A stretch of DNA of 64,000 nt from Roseburia zhanii (lineage in GTDB: Bacteria > Bacillota > Clostridia > Lachnospirales > Lachnospiraceae): the NCBI RefSeq assembly GCF_014287635.1, contig NZ_JACOPH010000002.1, forward strand, positions 1 to 64,000. The letters are read 5' to 3'. The translations under genes and the position numbers were made by a program. The notes under the pieces are model-generated. The model was given only the letters and a program-made list of their open reading frames with translations. It made no database searches and was not told the origin of the DNA. Shown piece by piece: positions 19,119 to 28,339 of the stretch (the stretch's first letter is position 1; every line of letters begins with the position of its first letter).

Positions 19119-19982
19119 ATGAAACGGAAATCAAAATTTAAGATTCCATCTAAATATATACTGATGTTTTTATCTGCAGTATGCGGAATTGCAATCTATG
19201 TCAGTTTTACAATGAACCTTTCCGGTGGACCGTTAAATACCGTTGCCGGTTACGTATTTGTACCCATGCAGCGGGGAATCAACTATGTGGGAAGTTTCCT
19301 GATTGACAAAGCGGATAACCTGAAAAATCTCAAATCCGTTATGGCTGAAAATCAGGAATTAAAAGCACAGGTAGACGCACTGACATCCGAATTAAATACC
19401 ATCAAACTAGAGCAGTATGAACTTGATAATCTGCGTGAGCTTTTAGCCTTAGACCAGAAATATCCAAGCTATGAGAAAGTTGCTGCTAATGTGATCAGTA
19501 AGGATACCGGCAACTGGTTTTCTGTATTTACGATCGATAAGGGCAGTAAAGATGGTATTGAAACCGATATGAATGTCATTGCCGGCAGTGGTTTAGTCGG
19601 TGTTGTCACAGATGTTGGTCCGAATTATGCAAAAGTCCGTTCGATCATCGATGATACCAGTAAAGTCAGTGGTATGCTGACAACAACTTCCGATGGCTGT
19701 ATCGTGCATGGAGATTTGCAGGAAATGAATGAAAACCAGAACATCTTATTTACAGATCTGAAAGATTCTGATGACAAGGCTGCCGTAGGCGATCCTGTTG
19801 TTACATCCTATATCAGTGATAAATATGTGCAGGGTATTCTGATCGGATATATCAACACCTTAGAAGTAGATTCTAACAATCTGACGAAATCAGGTACACT
19901 AACCCCGGCAGTTGATTTTGAACATATTCAGGAAGTTTTAGTGATTTTAGATAAAAAAGACTCTGGTGAAACGAAAAAATAA
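19119..19982 (+). CDS. mreC: Rod shape-determining protein MreC
   Basis: Bitopic membrane protein of 287 residues linking MreB filaments to PBP2 and RodA outside the membrane. One transmembrane segment lies at about 10-30, a coiled coil at about 65-105 (ENQELKAQVDALTSELNTIK), then a beta-rich periplasm-facing domain with VISKDTGNWFSVFTIDKGS and GLVGVVTDVG. It follows mreB by 12 nt. The stop overlaps the region upstream of mreD. Confidence 0.95.
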   Translation: MKRKSKFKIPSKYILMFLSAVCGIAIYVSFTMNLSGGPLNTVAGYVFVPMQRGINYVGSFLIDKADNLKNLKSVMAENQELKAQVDALTSELNTIKLEQYELDNLRELLALDQKYPSYEKVAANVISKDTGNWFSVFTIDKGSKDGIETDMNVIAGSGLVGVVTDVGPNYAKVRSIIDDTSKVSGMLTTTSDGCIVHGDLQEMNENQNILFTDLKDSDDKAAVGDPVVTSYISDKYVQGILIGYINTLEVDSNNLTKSGTLTPAVDFEHIQEVLVILDKKDSGETKK

Positions 19983-19993
19983 TGGAGGACGTT

Positions 19994-20512
19994 ATGAAGC
20001 GTAAGATTATTGTGATCCTTACTGTTATCATCTGTTTTTTATTGCAGAGTACCATATTCAAGTTCCTTTCCTTTGCATCCATTTCGCCAAACCTTCTGAT
20101 CATTGTCACATCTTCCTTTGGCTTTATGCGTGGAAAAAAAGAAGGAATGGTGATCGGATTTTTCAGCGGTCTTCTGATCGATATTTTCTATGGAAGTGTG
20201 ATCGGATTGTATGCGCTGCTTTATATGTATGTAGGTTATACAAACGGACTTTTCCGAAAAATGTTTTTTCCTGAAGATATCAAACTGCCGATGATCTTAA
20301 TTTCAGCAAGTGACGTGATCTGTAACCTTTTCGTTTATTTTTTCCTGTTCTTATTCCGCAGGAAGTTTGCATTTGACTATTATCTGATCCATATTATCAT
20401 ACCGGAATTAGTATACACGATCTTAGTAACGATCTTTTTATACTTCATTCTGCTTAAGATCAATCAGAAACTGGAAATGACAGAAAAAAGGAGTACTGGT
20501 AAATTTGTTTGA
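19994..20512 (+). CDS. mreD: Rod shape-determining protein MreD
   Basis: Polytopic membrane protein of 172 residues with about five hydrophobic segments; FGFMRGKKEGMVIGFFSGLL is the typical MreD loop. ATG 19994 is chosen because GGAGG (19984-19988) precedes it; ATG 19982 would overlap the mreC stop without a ribosome site. It completes the MreBCD elongasome set. Confidence 0.92.
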   Translation: MKRKIIVILTVIICFLLQSTIFKFLSFASISPNLLIIVTSSFGFMRGKKEGMVIGFFSGLLIDIFYGSVIGLYALLYMYVGYTNGLFRKMFFPEDIKLPMILISASDVICNLFVYFFLFLFRRKFAFDYYLIHIIIPELVYTILVTIFLYFILLKINQKLEMTEKRSTGKFV

Positions 20513-23360
20513 TTCAATAAAAGATTTTTTAGTTAATTTCTTCAAATCCAGATTATTTGTACTGACCGTTGTCATGGTAATCCTTTTTGGAATTCTCATA
20601 CAGCGGGTATTTGTGCTTCAGATCATTGATGGAGAAAAATACTTAAATACTTACACCTTAAAGATTGAAAAAGAACGGGAATTGAAAAGTACCCGCGGAA
20701 ATATCTATGACAGAAATGGGAAGCTTTTAGCATACAACGAACTTGCTTATACGATTACGATCGAAGATAATGGAAGTTATGATACGACAAAAGAGAAGAA
20801 TGCTTCTATCAATCATGTTTTAGAGCAGATCCTTATAAAATTAGACGCAAATGGTGATTCCATTGATAATAACTTCGATATCACAATGGAGGATGATGGT
20901 AGTTATTCTTTTAATGTGGAAGGAAAAACATTACAGCGTTTTTTAGCAGATGTATATGGCCATTCCTCCGTTGATGACCTTGATTACAACAAAAAACTTG
21001 GTTATAATGAGGCTGAAGCTACTGCCAAACAGGTCATGGACTATCTGCAGAATGATAAGAAATTTGGCATCACCGGACAATATACCGGTGATATGGCATA
21101 CAGGATCACTGTCATCCGTTATGCCATGTCTGAAAACAGTTACCAGAAATATATCGCAACCACGATCGCAACGGATGTCAGCGAAGAAACAGTTGCCTAT
21201 GTCAGCGAAAATGCAGATATCCTGCAAGGTGTGGAGGTTGCAGATGATACGATTCGCCGTTATGTAGACAGTAAATATTTTGCCCAGATCATCGGTTATA
21301 CCGGTAAGATCTCACAGGAAGAATATGAAATTCTTTCACAGAAAAGTTCCGAATATACCTTGACAGATGTAGTCGGAAAATCCGGTATTGAACAGTATTT
21401 AGACTTGACACTTCAGGGAACAAAAGGTTCTGAAACCGTCTATGTCGATAACCTTGGTAAAGTCATTGAAACAAAAGAGCGGATCGAACCGACAGCCGGT
21501 AATAATGCTTATCTTTCAATCGATGCAGATTTGACAAAAGCAGTATATGATCTGTTAGAGCAGGAAATTGCAGGTATTGTATATGATAAGATCAAAAATG
21601 TAAAAAATTATGATGCATCTGCGGAGAGGAAAGCTTCGGATATTATCATTCCGATCGATGATGTCTATTATGCACTGATCGAGAACAATGTTCTGGATAT
21701 GTCACATTTTTCCGATGACGGAGCAAGTGCATCAGAGCAGTCTGTTTATTCTGCATTTGTATCTAAACAGCAGTCTGTCCTCTCAAACATACAGTCTGAA
21801 CTGGTTGCAGAAACTCCGGTAGTATTTGGCTCTTTAGACAGCGAAATGGAAGACTATGAATCTTATATCATCAATATGTTAAAAGACGAGAAGATCCTCG
21901 CCAAAGATAAGATTGATACACAGGATGATACTTATAAACAGTGGGCAGATGGCACGATCAGTTTAAAAGACTACTTAAATTATGCCATTGCCAAAAACTG
22001 GATTGATATTACGCAGTTTACCGTAGATGAAAAATATTCTGATTCCACTGAAATATATGATGCTTTACTTTCCTTTATTCAGGAAAAAGCAGCAGATGAC
22101 GATGCATTTTCAAAAATCATATACAAATATATGATCCATCAGAATCTGATCGGTGGTACACAGCTTTGTCTGATCTTATACGATCAGGGCATCTTAAAAT
22201 ATGATGAAGCACAGGTTGCCGCATTGACATCCGGCAGTATATCGGCATATAATTTTCTACGTGAGAAGATAAAATCATTAGAGATCACACCTGCACAGCT
22301 CGCACTCGATCCATGTTCTGGTTCCTGTGTCGTAACCGACGTGAAAACCGGCGAAATACTCGCACTGGTATCTTATCCGGGTTATGACAATAACAGGCTG
22401 GCAAATACTGTAGATGCCAAATATTTTGCAAGCATCACAAATGATCTGTCGAACCCACTGTATAACTATGCTACACAGGAGCGTACTGCACCGGGTTCTA
22501 CATTTAAAATGGTAGCAGCCACTGCAGGACTTGCTGAACATGTCATAGATACGACAACACAGATCTTAGACGAAAGACAGTTCACCCGTTTAGAAGAAAA
22601 TGGTCCAAAGTGCTGGATCTATCCTTCCAGCCATGGTCTGATCAATGTATCTGAAGCAATACGGGATTCGTGTAACTATTTCTTTTATGAAGTCGGTTAC
22701 CGTTTGAGCATGAATAATAATGTCTATAATGAGAAAAAAGGTATTGAAACCATTCAGAAATATGCATCTATGTATGGTCTGAATGATACAACCGGAATCG
22801 AGATACCGGAAAATACCCCACAGGTAGCTGATGAATACCCGATCACCGCATCGATCGGACAGAGTAATAATAACTATACTACAACACAGCTTGCACGTTA
22901 TGTAACGGCTGTTGCCAATAAAGGAACTGTATACAATGAAACCCTGCTCAAAGAGATCCGTAGTTCGGATGATGAAGTCTTAGAAACCTTTGCTCCGACT
23001 GTAAAGAATACTGTTGACGTATTAAACGCAGAACAATGGGATGCCATCCATTCCGGTATGCGTATGGTTGTTGAGAATTTAAGTGTATTTAAGGATTTCC
23101 CGGTTGCCGTTGCCGGAAAAACAGGTACAGCACAGCAGGTAACTACCCGTGCAAACCATGCATTGTTTGTCGGATTTGCACCATATGATAATCCGCAGAT
23201 CTCTGTTGTGACCAGAATTGCTTATGGTTATACCTCGCATAATGCAGCAGATGTATCAAAGGATATTTTGTCATATTATTTCAAAGAGCAGAGTGCAGAA
23301 GAATTACTTAACGGACAGGCTAAAAATGTAAATGGCAGTTCAAACACCTTTACAGACTAA
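20505..23360 (+). CDS. mrdA: Class B penicillin-binding protein 2 (elongasome transpeptidase), enlarged
   Basis: Peptidoglycan D,D-transpeptidase that works with RodA. One N-terminal transmembrane segment (about 15-35), a PBP dimerisation domain (about 55-330) with RGNIYDRNGKLLAYN, and a C-terminal transpeptidase domain with STFK near residue 665, SCN near 723 and KTGT near 873. The protein has 951 residues, about 250-300 more than typical PBP2. The excess is an acidic, Ser/Asp-rich region at about 365-605, between the start of the catalytic domain (LSIDADLTKAV) and its VVTDVKTGEILALV strand. TTG start; AAGGAG lies about 11 nt upstream. It overlaps mreD by 8 nt. Confidence 0.94.
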   Translation: MFDSIKDFLVNFFKSRLFVLTVVMVILFGILIQRVFVLQIIDGEKYLNTYTLKIEKERELKSTRGNIYDRNGKLLAYNELAYTITIEDNGSYDTTKEKNASINHVLEQILIKLDANGDSIDNNFDITMEDDGSYSFNVEGKTLQRFLADVYGHSSVDDLDYNKKLGYNEAEATAKQVMDYLQNDKKFGITGQYTGDMAYRITVIRYAMSENSYQKYIATTIATDVSEETVAYVSENADILQGVEVADDTIRRYVDSKYFAQIIGYTGKISQEEYEILSQKSSEYTLTDVVGKSGIEQYLDLTLQGTKGSETVYVDNLGKVIETKERIEPTAGNNAYLSIDADLTKAVYDLLEQEIAGIVYDKIKNVKNYDASAERKASDIIIPIDDVYYALIENNVLDMSHFSDDGASASEQSVYSAFVSKQQSVLSNIQSELVAETPVVFGSLDSEMEDYESYIINMLKDEKILAKDKIDTQDDTYKQWADGTISLKDYLNYAIAKNWIDITQFTVDEKYSDSTEIYDALLSFIQEKAADDDAFSKIIYKYMIHQNLIGGTQLCLILYDQGILKYDEAQVAALTSGSISAYNFLREKIKSLEITPAQLALDPCSGSCVVTDVKTGEILALVSYPGYDNNRLANTVDAKYFASITNDLSNPLYNYATQERTAPGSTFKMVAATAGLAEHVIDTTTQILDERQFTRLEENGPKCWIYPSSHGLINVSEAIRDSCNYFFYEVGYRLSMNNNVYNEKKGIETIQKYASMYGLNDTTGIEIPENTPQVADEYPITASIGQSNNNYTTTQLARYVTAVANKGTVYNETLLKEIRSSDDEVLETFAPTVKNTVDVLNAEQWDAIHSGMRMVVENLSVFKDFPVAVAGKTGTAQQVTTRANHALFVGFAPYDNPQISVVTRIAYGYTSHNAADVSKDILSYYFKEQSAEELLNGQAKNVNGSSNTFTD

Positions 23361-23384
23361 TTAATGTAGTAACAGGAGGTCAAT

Positions 23385-24065
23385 ATGTCACAACCGGTCA
23401 TTATCAAAAGCAATAAATATGGCATAAATCTTATCTTAGATCCAGATGTTCCTTTTCAGGAACTGCTTAGATGTATCGCAGATAAGTTTTTAGAATCTGA
23501 AAAGTTTTTCAAAAATGCCCGTATGGCAATCTCTTTTGAAGGCAGACAGCTTTCAGAAGCCGAAGAGTGCCAGATCTTAGATAGCATAGCACAAAAGACA
23601 AGTATTCACATTGCCTGCATCATCGACAATGATGAAGTCAGGGAACAGTATACAAAGCAGAAGTTAGACGAATGCCTATCGGCAGAATCCGGAAATGTCG
23701 GACGTTTTTATAAAGGAACACTCCGTTCCGGACAGGTATTAGAATGTGAAACAAGTATCATCATTATCGGAGATGTAAATCCGGGAGCAAAGATATTATC
23801 TACCGGAAATATTGTGATCTTAGGTGCATTAAAAGGAACTGCTTATGCAGGCGCCTCGGGAAATGAAGCATGTTTTGTAGCAGCCTTAGACATGAATCCG
23901 GTTCAGATAAAAATAGGTAATATTATTGGCAGAAGTGAAGATAAGGGCATTCTTGCTTCCATACGAGAACGCAAAAAAGTAGCAGCAGAACCACAGGTAG
24001 CTACCATATCAGATGGTCATATCCTGATCGAGCCAATTACGAAAAATACATTTAATAATATTTAA
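23385..24065 (+). CDS. minC: Septum site-determining protein MinC
   Basis: FtsZ assembly inhibitor of 226 residues, recruited to the membrane by MinD. The N-terminal domain spans about 1-105 and the C-terminal beta-helical domain, which binds MinD, begins near TLRSGQVLECETSIIIIGDV and GAKILSTGNIVILGALKGTA. AGGAGG precedes the ATG. It opens the minCDE set inside the mre operon. Confidence 0.94.
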   Translation: MSQPVIIKSNKYGINLILDPDVPFQELLRCIADKFLESEKFFKNARMAISFEGRQLSEAEECQILDSIAQKTSIHIACIIDNDEVREQYTKQKLDECLSAESGNVGRFYKGTLRSGQVLECETSIIIIGDVNPGAKILSTGNIVILGALKGTAYAGASGNEACFVAALDMNPVQIKIGNIIGRSEDKGILASIRERKKVAAEPQVATISDGHILIEPITKNTFNNI

Positions 24066-24085
24066 TTTTCAGGAGGATTTGAAAC

Positions 24086-24871
24086 ATGAGTGAAGTAATT
24101 GTAATTACATCTGGTAAAGGCGGCGTTGGTAAGACAACCACAACTGCTAATGTTGGTACCGGATTAGCACAGCTTAACAAGAAAGTTGTATTGATCGATA
24201 CAGATATAGGACTTAGAAACTTAGATGTTGTTATGGGACTTGAAAACAGGATTGTCTACAACTTGGTTGATGTTATAGAAGGCAACTGCCGCATCAAACA
24301 GGCATTGATTAAAGATAAGAAATATCCGAATCTTGCATTACTGCCTTCTGCACAGACAAGAGATAAGACTTCCGTTACACCGGAACAGATGAAAAAACTA
24401 ACAGATGAGTTGCGGGAAGAGTTTGATTACATACTCTTAGACTGTCCGGCAGGCATTGAACAGGGATTCCAGAATGCCATTGCAGGTGCTGACCGTGCAT
24501 TAGTTGTCACAACACCGGAAGTATCTGCAATCCGTGATGCTGACAGGATCATCGGTCTGTTAGAAGCAAATGAGATCAAACAGACACAGCTTATCGTCAA
24601 CCGTCTGCGTATGGATATGGTAAAACGCGGCGATATGATGACAGTAGAAGATGTATGTGAGATCTTAGCAATCAATCTGATCGGTGTTGTACCAGATGAT
24701 GAACAGATTGTAATTTCTACTAATCAGGGTGAACCGCTTGTAGGTTCCGATGCTTTAGCAGGAAAAGCTTATGCTAACATCTGTAGAAGGATCATTGGTG
24801 AAGAAGTTCCATTCTTGGATTTAGAGAAAAAGGCAAATGTATTTGCAAAACTTGCAAGCCTGTTCAAATAA
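24086..24871 (+). CDS. minD: Septum site-determining ATPase MinD
   Basis: Membrane-cycling ParA-type ATPase of 261 residues. The deviant Walker A is SGKGGVGKTTTTAN (residues 9-22), with DTDIGLRNLDVVMGLE and LLDCPAGIEQGFQNA following. The C-terminal amphipathic helix (about 245-261, EKKANVFAKLASLFK) is the membrane-targeting sequence. AGGAGG at a good distance. It brings MinC to the membrane and is released by MinE. Confidence 0.97.
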   Translation: MSEVIVITSGKGGVGKTTTTANVGTGLAQLNKKVVLIDTDIGLRNLDVVMGLENRIVYNLVDVIEGNCRIKQALIKDKKYPNLALLPSAQTRDKTSVTPEQMKKLTDELREEFDYILLDCPAGIEQGFQNAIAGADRALVVTTPEVSAIRDADRIIGLLEANEIKQTQLIVNRLRMDMVKRGDMMTVEDVCEILAINLIGVVPDDEQIVISTNQGEPLVGSDALAGKAYANICRRIIGEEVPFLDLEKKANVFAKLASLFK

Positions 24872-24892
24872 GATGGATCGTAGGAGGATAAA

Positions 24893-25171
24893 ATGTCATT
24901 AGCGGACTTTTTTAGGAAAAAAAGCTCCGGTGATGTAGCGAAAGACCGCTTAAAATTTGTATTGGTATCTGATCGTGCAAATTGTTCACCGGAAGTTATG
25001 GAAAAAATTAAAAATGATATTATTCAGGTAATATCAAAATACATGGAGATTGATGCAGAAGGACTTGATATTCAGATCACACAGACAGAATCTGAAACAG
25101 ATAATGGAACAGTACCTGCATTATATGCAAATATTCCGATCAAGGAACTACATCATTCTACCAGAAAATAA
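24893..25171 (+). CDS. minE: Cell division topological specificity factor MinE
   Basis: Small 92-residue protein. The N-terminal membrane and MinD-binding region (about 1-30, with KDRLKFVLVSDRANCSPE) precedes the dimerisation domain with the ILQVISKY-like helix. It stimulates MinD ATPase to set up oscillation. Its presence shows that this organism uses the MinE system rather than relying only on DivIVA/MinJ. AGGAGG precedes the ATG. Confidence 0.93.
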   Translation: MSLADFFRKKSSGDVAKDRLKFVLVSDRANCSPEVMEKIKNDIIQVISKYMEIDAEGLDIQITQTESETDNGTVPALYANIPIKELHHSTRK

Positions 25172-25194
25172 AAAGGTGATAGGACAAACTATTT

Positions 25195-26313
25195 ATGCTG
25201 AAACAATATAAATTGAAAAATTACAATTTCAGATTAGTGCTGTATGTCATTGCCCTCACGTTTGTTGGCATTCTTGTCATCGGAAGTGCAAAGGAATCTG
25301 TACAGAATAAACAGATCTTAGGTCTGTTTCTGGGGATCATTGCAATGATTACCGTTTCCATGATGGACTATTCCTTTTTGCTCCGTTTTAGCTGGATCTT
25401 TTATATATTTAATATTTTATTATTAGTACTTGTAAAGTTAATGGGAGAAGATGCAGGCGGTGCTACCAGATGGGTGGAAATAGCAGGTATCCGTTTCCAG
25501 CCATCTGAACTTTCAAAGATCATCATTATTTTGTTTTTTGCATATTTTTTTATGAAGCATCAGGAAAATCTAAATACCATAAGGGTTTTAGCCGCATCAT
25601 TTATACTGATCGGTATACCGTTAATTCTGATCAAAGCACAGCCGGATCTTTCAACAACGATCGTAACCGCACTGCTCTTTGTTTCACTTTTGTTTATTGC
25701 CGGCTTGAATTACAAGATCGTGCTTAGTGTATTAGCCATCAGCATTCCGGCAGGACTTTTATTTATCAGCCTGATCTTACAGCCGGATCAAAAGATCTTA
25801 GATCCTTATCAATATAGACGTATTATGGCATGGTTAGAACCTGAAAAATATGCAGATGCCGCATACCAGCAGTTAAACTCCAAAATGGCGATCGGTTCCG
25901 GTATGTTATGGGGAAAAGGTCTGAATAACAGCCAGATCACTTCTGTAAAAAACGGTAACTTTATTTCTGAACCGCAGACCGATTTTATTTTTGCAATCGT
26001 CGGGGAAGAATTAGGATTTGTTGGTTCTGTAATCGTTATTTTGTTGTTGCTTTTTATTGTTTTGGAGTGTATATTTATGGCTAGAAAAGCAAAAGATTTG
26101 TCAGGAAAACTCATTTGCTGCGGTATGGCATCTTTAGTTGGTTTTCAGGGATTTGTCAATATCTGCGTTGCAACAGGTCTAATGCCAAACACCGGATTAC
26201 CACTTCCATTCGTCAGTTATGGGCTGACCTCTTTGATTTCTTTATTTATGGGCATTGGCTTTGTCCTGAATGTAGGTTTGCAACCTAGAAAATACGGAAT
26301 GGGGGACACATAA
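25195..26313 (+). CDS. rodA: SEDS glycosyltransferase RodA
   Basis: Polytopic membrane protein of 372 residues with about ten transmembrane segments that polymerises lipid II with PBP2. WVEIAGIRFQPSELSK carries the conserved loop, AQPDLSTTIV the catalytic-loop aspartate, and the C-terminal FVSYGLTSL is the SEDS signature. Placement behind PBP2 and the Min genes supports RodA over FtsW or SpoVE. It overlaps mgsA by one base. Confidence 0.93.
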   Translation: MLKQYKLKNYNFRLVLYVIALTFVGILVIGSAKESVQNKQILGLFLGIIAMITVSMMDYSFLLRFSWIFYIFNILLLVLVKLMGEDAGGATRWVEIAGIRFQPSELSKIIIILFFAYFFMKHQENLNTIRVLAASFILIGIPLILIKAQPDLSTTIVTALLFVSLLFIAGLNYKIVLSVLAISIPAGLLFISLILQPDQKILDPYQYRRIMAWLEPEKYADAAYQQLNSKMAIGSGMLWGKGLNNSQITSVKNGNFISEPQTDFIFAIVGEELGFVGSVIVILLLLFIVLECIFMARKAKDLSGKLICCGMASLVGFQGFVNICVATGLMPNTGLPLPFVSYGLTSLISLFMGIGFVLNVGLQPRKYGMGDT

Positions 26314-26708
26314 TGAATATTGGTTTAATCGCACACGATTCAAAAAAGAAACTGATGCAGAATTTCTGCATTGCTTATCGTGGAATACTTTGTAAAAATG
26401 AATTATTTGCAACTGGAACTACAGGACGTCTGATCGAGGAAGTAGCGAATCTCTCTGTGCATAAATATTTAGCGGGACATTTAGGCGGTGCACAGCAGCT
26501 TGGTGCACAAATTGAACATAATGAAATGGATCTTGTGATCTTTTTACGTGACCCGCTGACACCTAAATCACATGAACCGGATGTCAACAGCGTTGTACGG
26601 TTATGTGATACGCATAATATTCCTCTTGCAACAAACCTTGCAACCGCAGAGTTGTTGATCAAATCATTAGACAGAGGAGATTTAGAGTGGCGTGAAATGT
26701 ATAAATAA
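26313..26708 (+). CDS. mgsA: Methylglyoxal synthase
   Basis: Converts dihydroxyacetone phosphate to methylglyoxal, a bypass of lower glycolysis under phosphate limitation. Length 131 residues is typical. The N-terminal IGLIAHDSKKKLM, TGTTGRLIEE phosphate site and the catalytic FLRDPLTPKSHEPDV are all present. It is translationally coupled to rodA (ATG overlaps the rodA stop). Its location between cell-wall genes is conserved in some clostridia but has no obvious functional link. Confidence 0.95.
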   Translation: MNIGLIAHDSKKKLMQNFCIAYRGILCKNELFATGTTGRLIEEVANLSVHKYLAGHLGGAQQLGAQIEHNEMDLVIFLRDPLTPKSHEPDVNSVVRLCDTHNIPLATNLATAELLIKSLDRGDLEWREMYK

Positions 26709-27687
26709 AAAAAATATCTGTTTATTATTACTGCTTTGTACGCTGATATTTTCTGGCTGTGGCAAGACTGTAGAGAGTGTGACATTCTCCAATGCATATG
26801 ATATCTATGAAACATCGAAAAAATATCAGCTGATCTCTACAGAAGATACTTCGCTGCATGGGGCATTGCCATATTTTGCATCAAATAATTGTGTTTCCGA
26901 TGGTAAGGATCTAGGCACAGATAGCACCTCTTCTTATGTTGCCGGTGCTTCAGGTGTATTTAACCTTACAACAAAAGATGTTCTCTATGCCCAAAATATT
27001 TATGCCAAAATGTATCCGGCAAGTACGACGAAGATCTTAACCGCATATGTTGCCTTAAAATATGGTGATCTAAACGGTATATATACAGTCAGTGAGAACG
27101 CAGCTGATCAAGCGAGTGATTCTTCGGTCTGTAATCTGAAAGCAGGAGAACAGCTTTCCTTACAGCAGTTATTGTATGGCCTGCTTCTCCGAAGTGGAAA
27201 TGATGCAGCGATCGTTATTGCAGAAGGAATATCCGGTGATGTTTCCTCATTTGCAGAATTGATGAATAAAGAAGCGAAAATGCTTGGTGCAACAGATTCC
27301 CATTTTGTCAATGCAAACGGTCTTCAGGATGAAAACCATTATACGACAGTTTATGATCTGTATCTGATCTTTCAGGCTGCGATACAAAATCCTACATTTG
27401 TTGACATCATACATACTACTGAATATACGGTAGATTATTTAGATCCAAACGGTATGTCGATCCAGCAGGTATGGACTAGCACAAATAAATATCTGATGGG
27501 AACAGAAACTGCACCTGATGGGATTACTGTGATCGGAGGCAAGACCGGTACGACAAATGATGCTGGTTACTGTTTGGTATTGCTTAGCAATAATGCCGCA
27601 GGAGATCAGATTGTTTCAATTGTTATGAAAGCAGACTGCAGGAACAATTTATATTATTATATGAATGAGTTGTTACGGCAGGCATAA
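26692..27687 (+). CDS. D-alanyl-D-alanine carboxypeptidase (PBP5 type), lipoprotein
   Basis: Peptidoglycan-trimming serine enzyme of 331 residues. The signal peptide ends in the lipobox FSGC, so the enzyme is lipid-anchored rather than held by the C-terminal amphipathic helix of classic DacA. Active-site motifs are STTK (S111, K114), SGN (S168) and KTGT (K284). GTG start at 26692, overlapping the end of mgsA by 17 nt; a GGAG lies about 12 nt upstream. It ends the morphogenesis operon and is followed by a clear terminator. Confidence 0.9.
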   Translation: MKCINKKNICLLLLLCTLIFSGCGKTVESVTFSNAYDIYETSKKYQLISTEDTSLHGALPYFASNNCVSDGKDLGTDSTSSYVAGASGVFNLTTKDVLYAQNIYAKMYPASTTKILTAYVALKYGDLNGIYTVSENAADQASDSSVCNLKAGEQLSLQQLLYGLLLRSGNDAAIVIAEGISGDVSSFAELMNKEAKMLGATDSHFVNANGLQDENHYTTVYDLYLIFQAAIQNPTFVDIIHTTEYTVDYLDPNGMSIQQVWTSTNKYLMGTETAPDGITVIGGKTGTTNDAGYCLVLLSNNAAGDQIVSIVMKADCRNNLYYYMNELLRQA

Positions 27688-27696
27688 ATTACAGAG

Positions 27697-27733
27697 AACA
27701 GTTCACAGAAATCCTGTGAACTGTTATTTATTT
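27697..27733 (+). terminator. Rho-independent terminator of the mre-min operon
   Basis: AACAGTTCACAG (27697-27708) pairs perfectly with CTGTGAACTGTT (27714-27725) around a 5-nt loop, followed by a T-rich tail. Confidence 0.85.
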
Positions 27734-27757
27734 TGTCACAATTATACGGATTTATAG

Positions 27758-27786
27758 TTGAATTTTCGCTCAATTTCTAATATAAT
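27758..27786 (+). promoter_or_regulatory. Sigma-A promoter for the small P-loop gene
   Basis: TTGAAT (27758-27763), a 17-nt spacer and a perfect TATAAT (27781-27786). The leader then forms a hairpin, GAAAGGAT with ATCCTTTC (27801-27821), before the AGGAGG at 27835-27840. Confidence 0.7.
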
Positions 27787-27848
27787 ATAGTTATTAAACA
27801 GAAAGGATCACATATCCTTTCACAGACAGAAAACAGGAGGAAATTGCT

Positions 27849-28268
27849 ATGGTTCAAATTATTGCAGGGGAAAAAGGAAAAGGAAAGACAAAATATCTCT
27901 TAGAGAAAGTCAATGCAGCTGTAGCAGCAGCAAATGGTAATATCGTATATCTTGATAAGAGCCGGAAACATATGTATGAACTGAATAATAAAGTCCGTCT
28001 GGTCAATGCAACAGATTATCCGCTTACGAATTGTGATGAATTTATGGGATTTATTTGTGGAATCATCTCTCAGGATAATGATTTAGAAGAATTATATTTA
28101 GACAGTTTCCTCACGATCGCAAATGTAAAAGATGGTGAGATCTGCTACGCTATCGAGAAATTAGATATAATCAGTGAAAAATATAACATCAAGATCGTAC
28201 TTAGTATTTCTAAGAATGAAGCAGATCTTCCTGAATGTGCAAAAGAGAAGATTGTGATTTCCCTGTAA
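27849..28268 (+). CDS. Small P-loop NTPase-like protein of unknown function
   Basis: Soluble 139-residue protein starting with a Walker A motif, GEKGKGKT (residues 7-14). A hydrophobic strand ending in DSFLTI (about 84-90) could carry the Walker B aspartate. No transmembrane or DNA-binding segment is seen. Similar small proteins are known to me from related gut clostridia, sometimes labelled as PilT-like or ATPase, a name the sequence does not justify. It is monocistronic, with its own strong promoter, a leader hairpin, AGGAGG and a terminator. Function unknown. Confidence 0.75.
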   Translation: MVQIIAGEKGKGKTKYLLEKVNAAVAAANGNIVYLDKSRKHMYELNNKVRLVNATDYPLTNCDEFMGFICGIISQDNDLEELYLDSFLTIANVKDGEICYAIEKLDIISEKYNIKIVLSISKNEADLPECAKEKIVISL

Positions 28269-28290
28269 GTATAAGATCGTACATACAAAT

Positions 28291-28325
28291 GAGCCTTCAG
28301 GAGGAAGATTCCTGAAGGCTTTTTC
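28291..28325 (+). terminator. Terminator between convergent genes
   Basis: AGCCTTCAGG (28292-28301) pairs with CCTGAAGGCT (28311-28320) and is followed by TTTTTC on the + strand. It ends the P-loop gene and, less strongly, the DUF378 gene on the other strand. Confidence 0.85.
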
Positions 28326-28339
28326 TAAATGAATATCTG

